Shown piece by piece: positions 1-7,956 of a DNA stretch of 47,998 bases (positions are counted from its first letter, which is position 1; every line of letters begins with the position of its first letter). The translations under genes were made by a program, and so were the position numbers. The stretch lies in the NCBI GenBank assembly GCA_934351445.1, contig CAKRIZ010000013.1, forward strand, positions 1 to 47,998, given 5' to 3'. Origin of the DNA: an uncultured Eubacterium sp. (lineage in GTDB: Bacteria > Bacillota > Clostridia > Lachnospirales > Lachnospiraceae). Under the pieces are notes generated by a model, which saw only the letters and a program-made list of their open reading frames with translations, made no database searches and was not told the origin of the DNA.

Positions 1-1
1 T

Positions 2-43
2 GAATGCTACTATCCGGCAATGCTGTTGCCATATGTAGCTTAG
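2..43 (+). CDS. Possible C-terminal tail of an upstream gene
   Basis: One forward frame is open from the window edge to a TAG and reads ECYYPAMLLPYVA. The composition is protein-like, but 13 residues cannot identify a family, and the frame may be open by chance. The rest of the gene would lie outside the window. Confidence 0.2.
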   Translation, partial: ECYYPAMLLPYVA

Positions 44-518
44 CATAAATGGAACAGGGGGAGAGTTCCTCTACTTTCCCAGTGTTCCCTGTAACTGATC
101 AACCATATCAGTTCATTATAAAAATCTCAGATTTTTGTCTTGGCAATTGAGCCACTATACCGGTTTTTGTGATATTAAATTTAAAGCATTTTTTTACGGA
201 GGATCAGGTAGCGCAACTATATGAATTTTGTTTTTGTTCAAAAATATTTTTGATAAATCTGGAAGGACAAGAAAATTATATTCTTCCAGAGGAAAGGTGT
301 GTTATAATAGATAGAAATTTTTGCTTTATAACTTCGGAATATTGTTAACCGCATTTCGCAAAATGTGTTGGCTCGGTGATAACCTCATATCATTTGAGGT
401 TTGAGAGCCTTGTTAATTCAAGAAGGTGTAAAACTGTGAGTCAGTTACCTGTTGTGACATTAACATGCCACAGGCGCGAGATGATGGGTGCTGACTACGA
501 GTGAGGAGGGTGCTTGTT
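44..518 (+). promoter_or_regulatory. Long gene-free leader with promoter and nested hairpins
   Basis: There is no convincing gene here. AACTGAT at 93-99 pairs with ATCAGTT at 107-113, which could be an upstream terminator remnant. A good -10 box TATAAT lies at 303-308 with only a weak -35. After the expected start of transcription the leader has a nested stem: GGCTC (371-375) with GAGCC (about 405-409), enclosing AACCTCA (381-387) with TGAGGTT (395-401). About 190 transcribed bases precede the lipoprotein start, which is long. I could not match the leader to a known riboswitch class. Confidence 0.4.
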
Positions 519-926
519 ATGAGAAAAAAATGTTGTCTGCTAGCTGTAATGGTTTGTGCACTGTTGTTGTGTGCATGTTCCAAATCGGAGCCGGTTGAGA
601 CGGCAGATCAGTGGGATTGTTCGGTTTCGTGGCTGGATGAATCAGGCGATGGTTCTTATGTCATTACATATAGTAATGAGCGGGTGATTTCCGCTGCTGG
701 TGTGCTGACGATTCAAAACCAGAATGATTTTGATATTACGGTACATTTGTTGTCAGATGCGCAGAAGGAGCAAACGGCACAGATCTCAGCAGGTGGAGTG
801 ACCGTTTTGAAGCAGATACAGCCGGATGTGGAATATACCGTGGGCTGTCATGCGGACGTTCCGGATGGAACGGACATCCGCCTGATGGTCTACGAGGGGG
901 AACGGGCAGATATTTACTCACACTGA
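519..926 (+). CDS. Small predicted lipoprotein, unknown function
   Basis: The ATG at 519 is preferred over an upstream in-frame GTG because GAGGAGGG lies eight bases before it. The 135-residue product starts with a short positive stretch and a hydrophobic signal ending in a lipobox (LLLCAC), so it should be lipid-anchored on the outer face of the membrane. The rest looks like a compact beta-rich domain, with alternating hydrophobic residues such as VLTIQNQNDFDITVHLL and GVTVLKQIQP. I do not recognise the family. Translation ends shortly after a run of five G (896-900). Skipping one base there would fuse it to the next ORF, so this may be the front half of one protein. Confidence 0.6.
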   Translation: MRKKCCLLAVMVCALLLCACSKSEPVETADQWDCSVSWLDESGDGSYVITYSNERVISAAGVLTIQNQNDFDITVHLLSDAQKEQTAQISAGGVTVLKQIQPDVEYTVGCHADVPDGTDIRLMVYEGERADIYSH

Positions 927-939
927 CCAGACAACGGAA

Positions 940-1650
940 TTGTACGCTGCTGCAGCTGGTGAAGATCAGAATTATTATGGAGAGATAACAGATATGGTCA
1001 GACGTTTTGAAAAAACGACAGGCAGATATATAGAAAAAATCATCGGTCAGGATCGGTTTGCCTATGCACATTCAGATACAAATGATTTTTATGATCTGAT
1101 TGAGTGGTCGAAGGTGGGCGGCTATCAGGGCTCGGTGATTTTGTTTTATGATTTTGAGACCGGAGCAGTTTATGAGCCGTTTTCGAAAAAGAGAAATGTT
1201 GTATATAGCAATCCGGTCTATGCAAAGGACTGGTACTATTTTTTGCAGGGTGATTATGATGAGAAGAAAATCACCTTGTATCGTTATATTCCGGGAGAAC
1301 TTCTGGAAAAAGAGACTGAGTTGTCTACCGAAGCTGTAGAGCTGTACAATTTGCGTGTAATCGGAAATCCGGTACATGTGATCAGCCAGGACCACCGCAC
1401 ATTTGAGTGCTATTATCCGGAGCGGATTTCATTTTCGCTCAGCCCTCAGGAAAGCGTGATTTTCATGGAGGACGGCAAAATATATATTGAAAAATGGATC
1501 GAGGAAGGCTGGGATGAAGAAGCGGGTCGTGCGACTGATCAGTATAACTACTATGATAAAGTGATTGTCAAAGATTATGGTGGAAATATACTCTCTGAGG
1601 AAGTCGGAGGTCTGTATCAGGCGGCAGACGGTACGTGGTGGATCGCCTAG
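940..1650 (+). CDS. Uncharacterised protein, possibly 3' half of a frameshifted gene
   Basis: This frame stays open upstream to about position 886, overlapping the lipoprotein gene. The only start near 940 is a TTG with no clear ribosome binding site. Removing one G from the G5 run at 896-900 gives a continuous product passing from VYEG into NGQIFTHTDQ. The 236 residues are acidic and aromatic-rich, with no signal peptide, membrane segment or known motif. A strong hairpin lies 13 bases after the stop. Either this is a separate gene translated by coupling, or the two ORFs are one lipoprotein of about 375 residues split by a real or sequencing frameshift. Confidence 0.5.
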   Translation: MYAAAAGEDQNYYGEITDMVRRFEKTTGRYIEKIIGQDRFAYAHSDTNDFYDLIEWSKVGGYQGSVILFYDFETGAVYEPFSKKRNVVYSNPVYAKDWYYFLQGDYDEKKITLYRYIPGELLEKETELSTEAVELYNLRVIGNPVHVISQDHRTFECYYPERISFSLSPQESVIFMEDGKIYIEKWIEEGWDEEAGRATDQYNYYDKVIVKDYGGNILSEEVGGLYQAADGTWWIA

Positions 1651-1656
1651 ATATCC

Positions 1657-1689
1657 GGAAAAACCCCGGTCACATTGCCGTGACCGGGG
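1657..1689 (-). terminator. Terminator hairpin with T-run on the minus strand
   Basis: CCCCGGTCAC (1664-1673) pairs perfectly with GTGACCGGGG (1680-1689) around a six-base loop. On the minus strand the stem is followed by TTTTT, so it fits a terminator for the small unit at 1714-1785. It also lies 13 bases after the plus-strand gene and may stop transcription from both sides. Confidence 0.7.
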
Positions 1690-1713
1690 TATATAAAAAT
1701 GGGGTGTCAGTTG

Positions 1714-1785
1714 TTAACAGCCGAGTTTGAAATATCTGCAAAGTGCAGAAAATAACTCGGAACAGCTATTGAAATTAAAACACAT
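1714..1785 (-). CDS. Candidate 23-aa cysteine-containing small protein or sRNA
   Basis: A minus-strand ATG at 1785 has AAGGAGG (plus-strand 1794-1800) eight bases before it and encodes 23 codons with four cysteines (MCFNFNSCSELFSALCRYFK then LGC). It has its own promoter, TTGCGG (1865-1860), 17 bases, TACAAT (1842-1837), and a terminator at 1657-1689. The coding part also folds: CCGAGTT and AACTCGG arms enclose CTGCA/TGCAG at 1721-1760. It could therefore encode a micropeptide, be a small RNA, or both. No family is recognised. Confidence 0.4.
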   Translation of the reverse strand: MCFNFNSCSELFSALCRYFKLGC

Positions 1786-1836
1786 AGTTACGTCCTCCTT
1801 ATTGTCATATTTTGTGCATCAGCTGAATACAAATGG

Positions 1837-1865
1837 ATTGTAACAATTCTGTAACAAATCCGCAA
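1837..1865 (-). promoter_or_regulatory. Promoter of the small minus-strand unit
   Basis: Minus-strand TTGCGG and TACAAT are separated by 17 bases, with transcription predicted to start near 1830, about 30 bases before the ribosome binding site. It lies between the end of yqeY and the small ORF, so the small unit can be transcribed independently. Confidence 0.5.
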
Positions 1866-1929
1866 TAGGATTGAACTGGTAATGCACACAAATCATGGCA
1901 GATGCCTGTTGGGAACAGGGGGGTAACTG

Positions 1930-2367
1930 TTATTTTGTCAGCTCGGCAACGACCTGATTGATGACTTTGCCGTCAGCCTTTCCTTTTAGTTCGCCCATGA
2001 CAGCTTTCATGATCTGTCCTTTATTCTTGGTCGCGAGCACATCAGCAAATTTTTCCTGCAGAATCGCTGAGACTTCCTCAGCAGAGAGCATCTTCGGGGC
2101 AAATTCGCTCATGATCTCATAGCGCTTTTTGTACTCTTCTAACAGTTCGGTACGGTCTGCAGGGCAGCTGTCGATCTGTTCCTTTACGGATTTGATCTCT
2201 TTCAAGATCGCCTCATTTGCCATCTCGTCTGGTATATCATCTCTGCATCCGGCATCGATACCTTTCTTTTTGACCGCTGATACGAGCGCTGCGATGGCGT
2301 CTTTGCGGAATTTATCTTTTGCTTTCATGGCTGCGATCATGGCAGTCTGTAATTCTTTTAACTTCAT
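1930..2367 (-). CDS. yqeY: GatB/YqeY domain protein
   Basis: The 145-residue protein matches the YqeY family throughout its usual length of about 148. It has the N-terminal MKLKELQTAMIAAMKAKDKF helix, the LVSAVKKKGID segment, and the C-terminal GQIMKAVMGELKGKADGKVI region that resembles the tail of the GatB subunit of tRNA-dependent amidotransferase. Its role in free-standing form is not settled; involvement with tRNA or amide aminoacyl-tRNA metabolism is inferred from homology. Its start has a clear AAGGAGG site and its promoter is divergent from bioY. Confidence 0.92.
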   Translation of the reverse strand: MKLKELQTAMIAAMKAKDKFRKDAIAALVSAVKKKGIDAGCRDDIPDEMANEAILKEIKSVKEQIDSCPADRTELLEEYKKRYEIMSEFAPKMLSAEEVSAILQEKFADVLATKNKGQIMKAVMGELKGKADGKVINQVVAELTK

Positions 2368-2424
2368 GATAGATCCTCCTTATGTCTTGTTGCTTTTTAC
2401 TTGAAAAGCAGTTTACTCCCACAT

Positions 2425-2452
2425 ATTATACTCCAATTTAATGGTCGTGCAA
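2425..2452 (-). promoter_or_regulatory. yqeY promoter
   Basis: On the minus strand TTGCAC (2452-2447), a 16-base spacer and TATAAT (2430-2425) form a good vegetative promoter about 55 bases before yqeY. It is back to back with the BirA-regulated bioY promoter. Confidence 0.6.
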
Positions 2453-2463
2453 ATAAAAAACGA

Positions 2464-2517
2464 ATGTTAACCAATATAAAAGCGAAGGTTGACAATTGAA
2501 AACAGATCGTTTACAAT
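2464..2517 (+). promoter_or_regulatory. bioY promoter with BirA operator
   Basis: ATGTTAACC (2464-2472) and GGTTGACAA (2487-2495) form the two halves of a BirA (biotin repressor) operator with a 14-base spacer, close to the known TTGTTAACC/GGTTAACAA consensus. The right half overlaps the -35 box TTGACA (2489-2494). A 17-base spacer leads to TACAAT (2512-2517). Repressor bound here would block RNA polymerase, so bioY should be repressed when biotin is plentiful. The promoter also shows that translation cannot start at the upstream in-frame codon at 2496. Confidence 0.82.
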
Positions 2518-2552
2518 GTCAAAAGACAATAGCGAAGAAGGAGCGAATGACT

Positions 2553-3110
2553 ATGAATATGAAAACAAAGGAATTGACATTGACTGCATTGATGGCCGCA
2601 GTGATCTGCGTGCTCGGACCGCTTGCGATACCGCTGCCGTTCAGCCCGGTGCCGATCTCGCTGACGATGGTAGGTGTGTATCTGGCTGTATATGCGGTTG
2701 GCATGTGGCGGGGAACAATTGCTATGTGCTTATATCTTCTGCTTGGCCTTGTTGGGCTTCCGGTATTTTCCGGATACACCGGCGGTCCTGCAAAGCTGTT
2801 CGGACCGACTGGCGGATATCTGATCGGATTTATCTTTACGGCGCTGATCAGCGGATTTTTTATTGACCGTTGGTGGAAGAACCGCATCATTTCAGCGCTC
2901 GGCATGGTACTTGGAATTGCGGTGGCATATGTGTTTGGCAGTGCATGGCTGGCATATCTGAATGGACTGACATTTGCGCAGGCGCTGGCGGCAGGGGTGA
3001 TTCCTTACGTTGGCTTTGACCTGATCAAGATTGTATTGATAGCGATCATCGGTACGGAACTGAAAAAGTGCCTGATCAAGGCAAATCTGGTCACTGCACG
3101 TGAGGCATAA
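2553..3110 (+). CDS. bioY: BioY, biotin ECF transporter S component
   Basis: BioY is the membrane subunit that binds biotin and works with the shared ECF energy-coupling module. The 185-residue protein is almost entirely hydrophobic, about six helices. It has the family signatures ALMAAVICVLGPLAIPLPFS-PVPISLTMVG near the start and a GLPVFSGYTGG-type loop with GPTGGYLIGF in the middle. The ATG at 2553 (or 2547) follows AAGGAG at 2538-2543 and lies after the mapped promoter; upstream starts are excluded. No EcfA or EcfT gene is nearby, as is usual for stand-alone S components. Confidence 0.95.
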   Translation: MNMKTKELTLTALMAAVICVLGPLAIPLPFSPVPISLTMVGVYLAVYAVGMWRGTIAMCLYLLLGLVGLPVFSGYTGGPAKLFGPTGGYLIGFIFTALISGFFIDRWWKNRIISALGMVLGIAVAYVFGSAWLAYLNGLTFAQALAAGVIPYVGFDLIKIVLIAIIGTELKKCLIKANLVTAREA

Positions 3111-3151
3111 GCGGCTTGGCGTGAAAGACAAAATAAAAAGCGGAATATAAG

Positions 3152-3189
3152 AGGAACCTTACTGGCATTGCTTTAAGGTTCCTTTTTTT
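3152..3189 (+). terminator. bioY terminator
   Basis: AGGAACCTTA (3152-3161) pairs perfectly with TAAGGTTCCT (3174-3183), followed by seven T. It is a textbook intrinsic terminator 42 bases after bioY. Confidence 0.9.
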
Positions 3190-3287
3190 GCGTGTATCGT
3201 GTATAATAAAAAAGATTGGGGCTAGGAGGAGACCGAACAGCTCCACGGATTGATACAGTGGAAGAGGACAGATGGAGGCAAGTGGAG

Positions 3288-5399
3288 ATGTTGGATAAAA
3301 TGCATGAGACGGATAGCCTGCGGGGGCACAGACTGCAGCCGTTAGATGAGATTGCTGGTTTTCAGGTGCGCCCCGGATTTTACCGCACCAACGGAGCAGT
3401 GCAGGGTAATGGGGGCGTGAGTTTTACGATCAGTTCGCATTATGCGACGGGCTGTACGCTGCTGCTGTTCCATCCGAGAGAACGTGAGCCATATGCGAGA
3501 TTGCCATTTCCGGACAATTACCGCATCGGCAGCACGTATTCCATGTTTGTGTTCGGCTTAAAGATCGAGGATTTTGAATATGCGTATCAGTTTGATGGCC
3601 CTTATGACGAGGCACAGGGGCACCGGTTTGACAAAAATGCCATTCTGTTAGACCCATATGCACGGGCTGTGACCGAACAGCGTGTATGGGGAGAAAAGTT
3701 TGAGGGCGAGCACATATATAAAGCACGGGTTGTGGAAAATAACTTTGACTGGGGCGCCAGAAAGCAGTTGGAGAATAAGCTGGAGGATCTCATCATCTAT
3801 GAAATGCATGTGCGTGGTTTTACCATGAGTCCGACATCGGGAGTGGAGGCGCGCGGTACCTTCGAAGGTATTCGTGAAAAGATCCCTTATCTGAAAGAGC
3901 TGGGCGTCAATGCGATAGAACTGATGCCGATCTTTGAATTTGATGAGATGGATTCTGCCAGGGAGCATGAGGGCAGGCAGCTGCTCGATTACTGGGGCTA
4001 TAATACGGTATGTTTTTTTGCACCGAATACGAGTTACTCATTCGTGCAGGAACATAATCACGAGGGAGATGAGCTCAAGCGCCTGATCCGGGAACTGCAT
4101 GAGAATGGGATTGAGGTCATTTTGGATGTTGTATTCAACCATACGGCAGAGGGAAATGATCTCGGACCGACATTTTCTTTTAAAGGAATCGATAACAAGA
4201 TCTACTATATGCTGACGCCGGAAGGCTATTATTATAATTTCAGTGGCTGCGGCAACAGTGTGAATTGTAATCATCCGATCGTGCGTCAGTTTATCATGGA
4301 CTGTCTGCGCTACTGGGTTGTGGAGTACCGGGTGGATGGCTTCCGCTTTGACCTGGCATCGATCCTCAGCAGGGATCAGAACGGGGCACCGATGGACAAT
4401 CCGCCATTGCTCGAGAATATGGCATTTGACCAGATCCTCTCCGGAGTAAAGCTGATCGCAGAGGCGTGGGATGCTGGCGGACTCTATCAGGTCGGCACAT
4501 TTCCGAGCTGGAACCGCTGGGCAGAGTGGAATGGCAGATACCGGGATGATATGCGCCGCTTCCTAAAAGGGGATGATGGCATGGCGCCGGCGGCAGTGGC
4601 ACGCATGACCGGCTCACGCGATATCTATGATCCCCTCGTGCGTGGTCAGAGTGCATCCGTGAATTTTCTGACCTGCCACGATGGATTTACGCTGTATGAT
4701 CTGTATGCCTACAATATGAAGCATAATGAGGCAAACGGCTGGAACAATACGGATGGGGATAATAACGGAAACAGTTGGAACTGTGGCTGCGAGGGAGATG
4801 CGCAGGATGCGCAGGTAGAAGCACTGCGCAGGCGGATGATCAAAAATGCTTTTGCAGCATTGCTGTGCAGCCGCGGACCGGCGATGTTCTATGCAGGCGA
4901 TGAATTCTGTAATACGCAGAACGGAAACAACAACGCATATTGTCAGGACAATGAGATCTCATGGCTGGACTGGAGCCGCAAGGAGAAATATGCAGATGTG
5001 TATGCGTTTGCGCAGTTTATGATCCGTTTTAGAAAGGAACATCCGGTACTGCGCAAGCCGACGCGTCCTGCTGCATGCGGATTCGCAGATATTTCTTACC
5101 ATCATGGACGTGCGTGGAATGCCGACTGTGGCAACAATGCCAGACTGATCGGGCTGTTATATGCCGGACAGGATGATGCCGGGGCAGATGATCTGGTATT
5201 TGTTGGTGTAAATACTTATTGGGAAAAACTGGGGACGAGTTTCCCGGATGCACCGTCAGGCAAACGGTGGATGCTCGTTGCGGATACAGCCCGTGAGGAG
5301 GCACTGCCGATCAATGAGCCTGTCGTTGCCGGGCGTTATGACCTCGCACCGCGCAGTGTGATCGTTCTGACCATCTGTGAAAAAGATGATACAAGATAA
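3288..5399 (+). CDS. glgX: GH13 glycogen debranching enzyme (GlgX/isoamylase type)
   Basis: This cytoplasmic enzyme would hydrolyse alpha-1,6 branches in glycogen or related alpha-glucans. The 703-residue length is typical. An N-terminal CBM48-like domain (to about residue 150) is followed by the GH13 barrel with all catalytic regions visible: region I DVVFNH (D280), region II DGFRFDLAS with nucleophile D355, region III IAEAWD with acid/base E392, and region IV FLTCHDGF with D465. The NWNCGCEGD and NGNNNAYCQDNEISWLDW stretches are typical of the GlgX/TreX group. The ATG at 3288 has GGAGG nine bases upstream; the longer TTG reading at 3216 lacks a proper site. No other glycogen genes are adjacent. 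Confidence 0.93.
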   Translation: MLDKMHETDSLRGHRLQPLDEIAGFQVRPGFYRTNGAVQGNGGVSFTISSHYATGCTLLLFHPREREPYARLPFPDNYRIGSTYSMFVFGLKIEDFEYAYQFDGPYDEAQGHRFDKNAILLDPYARAVTEQRVWGEKFEGEHIYKARVVENNFDWGARKQLENKLEDLIIYEMHVRGFTMSPTSGVEARGTFEGIREKIPYLKELGVNAIELMPIFEFDEMDSAREHEGRQLLDYWGYNTVCFFAPNTSYSFVQEHNHEGDELKRLIRELHENGIEVILDVVFNHTAEGNDLGPTFSFKGIDNKIYYMLTPEGYYYNFSGCGNSVNCNHPIVRQFIMDCLRYWVVEYRVDGFRFDLASILSRDQNGAPMDNPPLLENMAFDQILSGVKLIAEAWDAGGLYQVGTFPSWNRWAEWNGRYRDDMRRFLKGDDGMAPAAVARMTGSRDIYDPLVRGQSASVNFLTCHDGFTLYDLYAYNMKHNEANGWNNTDGDNNGNSWNCGCEGDAQDAQVEALRRRMIKNAFAALLCSRGPAMFYAGDEFCNTQNGNNNAYCQDNEISWLDWSRKEKYADVYAFAQFMIRFRKEHPVLRKPTRPAACGFADISYHHGRAWNADCGNNARLIGLLYAGQDDAGADDLVFVGVNTYWEKLGTSFPDAPSGKRWMLVADTAREEALPINEPVVAGRYDLAPRSVIVLTICEKDDTR

Positions 5400-5677
5400 T
5401 ACAAGGTGATGGAAAAGAAAAGTTGTATTGCGCATGCAGCATGCGAATGGATTTTCTTGCGCAAAATGCACAAAAAAGCACGTGAAATATTTGAAAATTT
5501 CAAAAATAGCCGACAATATGTACAAATCATGAACAAATTGTGAATGCACAAGCCTAAAAAACACCAATTACAATACAACTTTAGAAAGAAAAATGGTTGT
5601 ATTTTATTGCAAATATCTGGATGGGTGATTATAATAAGACCTATCAAACAAACACATACTAAGGGAGGGACATGTGT
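5400..5677 (+). promoter_or_regulatory. Regulatory region and promoter of the sugar ABC operon
   Basis: A strong promoter, TTGCAA (5607-5612), 17 bases, TATAAT (5630-5635), lies about 40 bases before the binding-protein start. Upstream are symmetric sequences that could bind the AraR-like regulator encoded at the end of the operon: ATATGTACAAAT near 5517-5528, ATACAAC/GTTGTAT arms just before the -35, and a 15-base palindrome CGCATGCAGCATGCG at 5431-5445. Which one is the operator cannot be settled by eye. Confidence 0.55.
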
Positions 5678-6892
5678 ATGAAAAAGATTTTAAAAAAAGT
5701 AGCCGCAGTTCTTTTGGCTACAACCATGGTAGTCGGCATGACAGCATGCGGATCTGGATCTGATTCTTCAGAGCCTGCAAACACCGACAGCAACAGCAGT
5801 GATTCAGCTGAGAGCACAGGTGATACTGCTTCCACAACTACTGCACCTGACAAGATCAAGATTGGTGTATCGATCTGGTCTTCCACAGACGTACTTGGTT
5901 CCCAGTGTAAGAAGATCCTTGACGCAGCAGCAGATGCTTTAGGAGTAGAAGTTCAGTATGTTGACCAGGGACATGTATCTGAGAAGGTTACAGCTTCTGT
6001 AGAGCAGTTAGTAGCAGCAGGATGCCAGGGTATCATTATCTGTAACTCATCTGATACAGAGATGACTTCAGCAATTAAGACTTGTGATGATAACAAAGTT
6101 TATCTGTCACAGTTCTTCCGTATTATCAGCGAGGAGAACAGCGCAGATATCTATCAGGCAGCTAAGGATTCCGCTTACTACATCGGTGCCGTTCACGAAG
6201 ATGAGCCGGCAAACGGTGAGGCACTTGTAAACATCCTTCTGAACAACGGCGACCGTAACATCGGTCTGATCGGTTGGGAGCAGGGAGATGCTACATGGCT
6301 TGGAAGATGGGAAGGCTACAAGGCAGGCGTTGAGAAGTGGAACGCAGATCATCCCGATGATCAGGCAGCACTTTCTGAGCCTCAGTACGCTGGTACTACT
6401 TCTGAGGGTGGTTCAAAGGCAGCAGAAGCCCTGATGGCAGCAGATCCTTCACTGGATGCACTGATTCCTGCAGGCGGCGGCGGAGATCCTCTTCAGGGAG
6501 CTATCGCAGCAGTAGAGCGTGCCGGCAAGACAGACTCTATCGATATCGTTTCTACAGACTTCTTACCTGACCTTGGTGAGAGACTTGCAAACGGATCTAT
6601 GGCTGGTGAGTCAGGCGGACATTACTGTGATCCTCTGATTTCCTTCATGATGGTTTACAATGCAATCAAGGGTAACTACACAGACTTCGCAGGCAAGTTT
6701 GAGGACGTTCCGTTCCCTTACCTGTATGTATCATCAGCAGATGATTACGCAGATTACGAGAAGTATTTCGTAGATCAGTTACCTTACACTGCAGATGAAC
6801 TGGTTGAGATGTCAAATGAGAGTCTTGACGACTTAAAGCAGACCGCACTGAGCGTTTCTATTGAAGATGCGGCAGCACGTTCCGGTAAGTAA
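5678..6892 (+). CDS. Sugar ABC transporter substrate-binding lipoprotein
   Basis: This is the extracellular receptor of the import system encoded downstream. The signal peptide ends in a lipobox (GMTACG), followed by a Ser/Asp/Thr-rich linker to about residue 50. A periplasmic-binding fold of the ribose/galactose type (Peripla_BP_4) follows, starting KIKIGVSIWS and with the typical VEQLVAAGCQGIIICNSSD and GDRNIGLIGWEQGDA segments. The ATG at 5678 is chosen over 5672 because the GGGAGG site lies nine bases away. The sugar is not predictable from the sequence. A stem-loop follows before the permease, which often leaves the binding protein more abundant than its partners. Confidence 0.93.
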   Translation: MKKILKKVAAVLLATTMVVGMTACGSGSDSSEPANTDSNSSDSAESTGDTASTTTAPDKIKIGVSIWSSTDVLGSQCKKILDAAADALGVEVQYVDQGHVSEKVTASVEQLVAAGCQGIIICNSSDTEMTSAIKTCDDNKVYLSQFFRIISEENSADIYQAAKDSAYYIGAVHEDEPANGEALVNILLNNGDRNIGLIGWEQGDATWLGRWEGYKAGVEKWNADHPDDQAALSEPQYAGTTSEGGSKAAEALMAADPSLDALIPAGGGGDPLQGAIAAVERAGKTDSIDIVSTDFLPDLGERLANGSMAGESGGHYCDPLISFMMVYNAIKGNYTDFAGKFEDVPFPYLYVSSADDYADYEKYFVDQLPYTADELVEMSNESLDDLKQTALSVSIEDAAARSGK

Positions 6893-6919
6893 GAGATAGA
6901 ATAGCGGAAAATAACTTTG

Positions 6920-6957
6920 AAAAGGTGGCGTCGCAATGGCAATGCCACCTTTTCTTA
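6920..6957 (+). terminator. Intercistronic stem-loop after the binding protein gene
   Basis: AAAAGGTGGC (6920-6929) pairs with GCCACCTTTT (6944-6953). The following T tract is interrupted, so I expect partial termination or 3'-end protection rather than a full stop; the permease gene starts 36 bases later. Confidence 0.65.
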
Positions 6958-6989
6958 ATCAGAAATGACGATAAAAAGAGGTAGATGAT

Positions 6990-7937
6990 ATGAGTACTAA
7001 AAAACTTTCGGGGAAAGCAATGGGATATCTCATCCTGTGCGGCCTGGTTATACTTTCCTGGCTAATTTTTAAAATCCTGACTCCGCATAACTTCGGTTCA
7101 TTTTCAAATATGCTGAATTATTTCCAGGCGAGTCTGATCGCCACTGTCGGGGCGGTAGGTTTCTATTTTGTAATGGTAATGGGAATGTTCGATTTCTCGA
7201 TCGGTGCAAACATTATGCTGTCTGCAATCGTAGGCTGTGTAATGGCTACACGGTTTAACTTAGGATATTTTGGACTGATCTTTGGATGTATCATTACCGG
7301 AACGATTGTCGGCGCATTGAATGGTATGTTCTATGTAAAACTCCGTATTCCGTCTATGATCGTTACGACCGGTCTTGCCCTGATATATGAGTCACTGGCA
7401 AACTATATTGCAGGCGGCGTAGAGCAGACACTGCCTTCAAATCTGCGTGCATTCGGACAGATGCCCGGCGACATTATCCTGGCATTGCTGGCGTGCGTAG
7501 TTGCTTACATATTCCTGAATTATACCAAGATCGGTACCTATACCTATGCGATCGGCAGTGATGAGTTCGTTGCCAAGAACATGGGTATCAATGTAAATAA
7601 ATACAAAGTGCTGGCATTCATTTTAAGTGGTGCATTCCTCGGAGTCATGGCAATCCTGACAATCAGTTATGGATCATCTATGGTCGCTGTAACAGGTATG
7701 GCTTCCATGAGCCGAAACTTTGTACCTACGATGGGATGTTTCTTTGGTCTGGCTTTTAAGAAATATGGTATGCCATTACCGGCCATCATCATCGGTGAGT
7801 TCGTGATCAATATTATTTTCTTTGGATTTATCGCACTCGGAGCTCCGACTGCAATCCAGGACGTTATCACAGGACTGGCACTGCTTATTATCATTACTGT
7901 GACAACCAAGGCTACAAAGGGCGAGATCGTCAAGTAA
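6990..7937 (+). CDS. Sugar ABC transporter permease (RbsC-like), first
   Basis: The 315-residue protein is a multi-span membrane protein of the RbsC/BPD_transp_2 family, with about eight to ten hydrophobic segments. It carries the motifs FDFSIGANIMLSAIVG and GALNGMFYVKLRIPSMIVTT, which match the family's DLSVG and NG..V..L.I..FI.T patterns. Two different permeases flank one ATPase gene, suggesting a heterodimeric channel. GAGGTAG precedes the ATG. Confidence 0.92.
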   Translation: MSTKKLSGKAMGYLILCGLVILSWLIFKILTPHNFGSFSNMLNYFQASLIATVGAVGFYFVMVMGMFDFSIGANIMLSAIVGCVMATRFNLGYFGLIFGCIITGTIVGALNGMFYVKLRIPSMIVTTGLALIYESLANYIAGGVEQTLPSNLRAFGQMPGDIILALLACVVAYIFLNYTKIGTYTYAIGSDEFVAKNMGINVNKYKVLAFILSGAFLGVMAILTISYGSSMVAVTGMASMSRNFVPTMGCFFGLAFKKYGMPLPAIIIGEFVINIIFFGFIALGAPTAIQDVITGLALLIIITVTTKATKGEIVK

Positions 7938-7956
7938 TGAAAGGGGGAAGACAGCA

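Noticed and set aside
303..518. Known riboswitch (c-di-GMP, SAM, cobalamin, lysine, TPP) before the lipoprotein
   Set aside because: None of the conserved core strings of these classes could be found; only generic hairpins remain.
736..1395. Minus-strand ORFs opposite the first two genes
   Set aside because: They lack ribosome sites and have compositions typical of reverse-strand shadows.
2496..2552. Longer bioY start
   Set aside because: It lies inside the promoter; transcription begins after it, and a proper ribosome site precedes the ATG at 2553.
5400..5460. Terminator after the debranching enzyme
   Set aside because: The palindrome at 5431-5445 has a one-base centre and no T-run, so it is more like a protein-binding site than a terminator.
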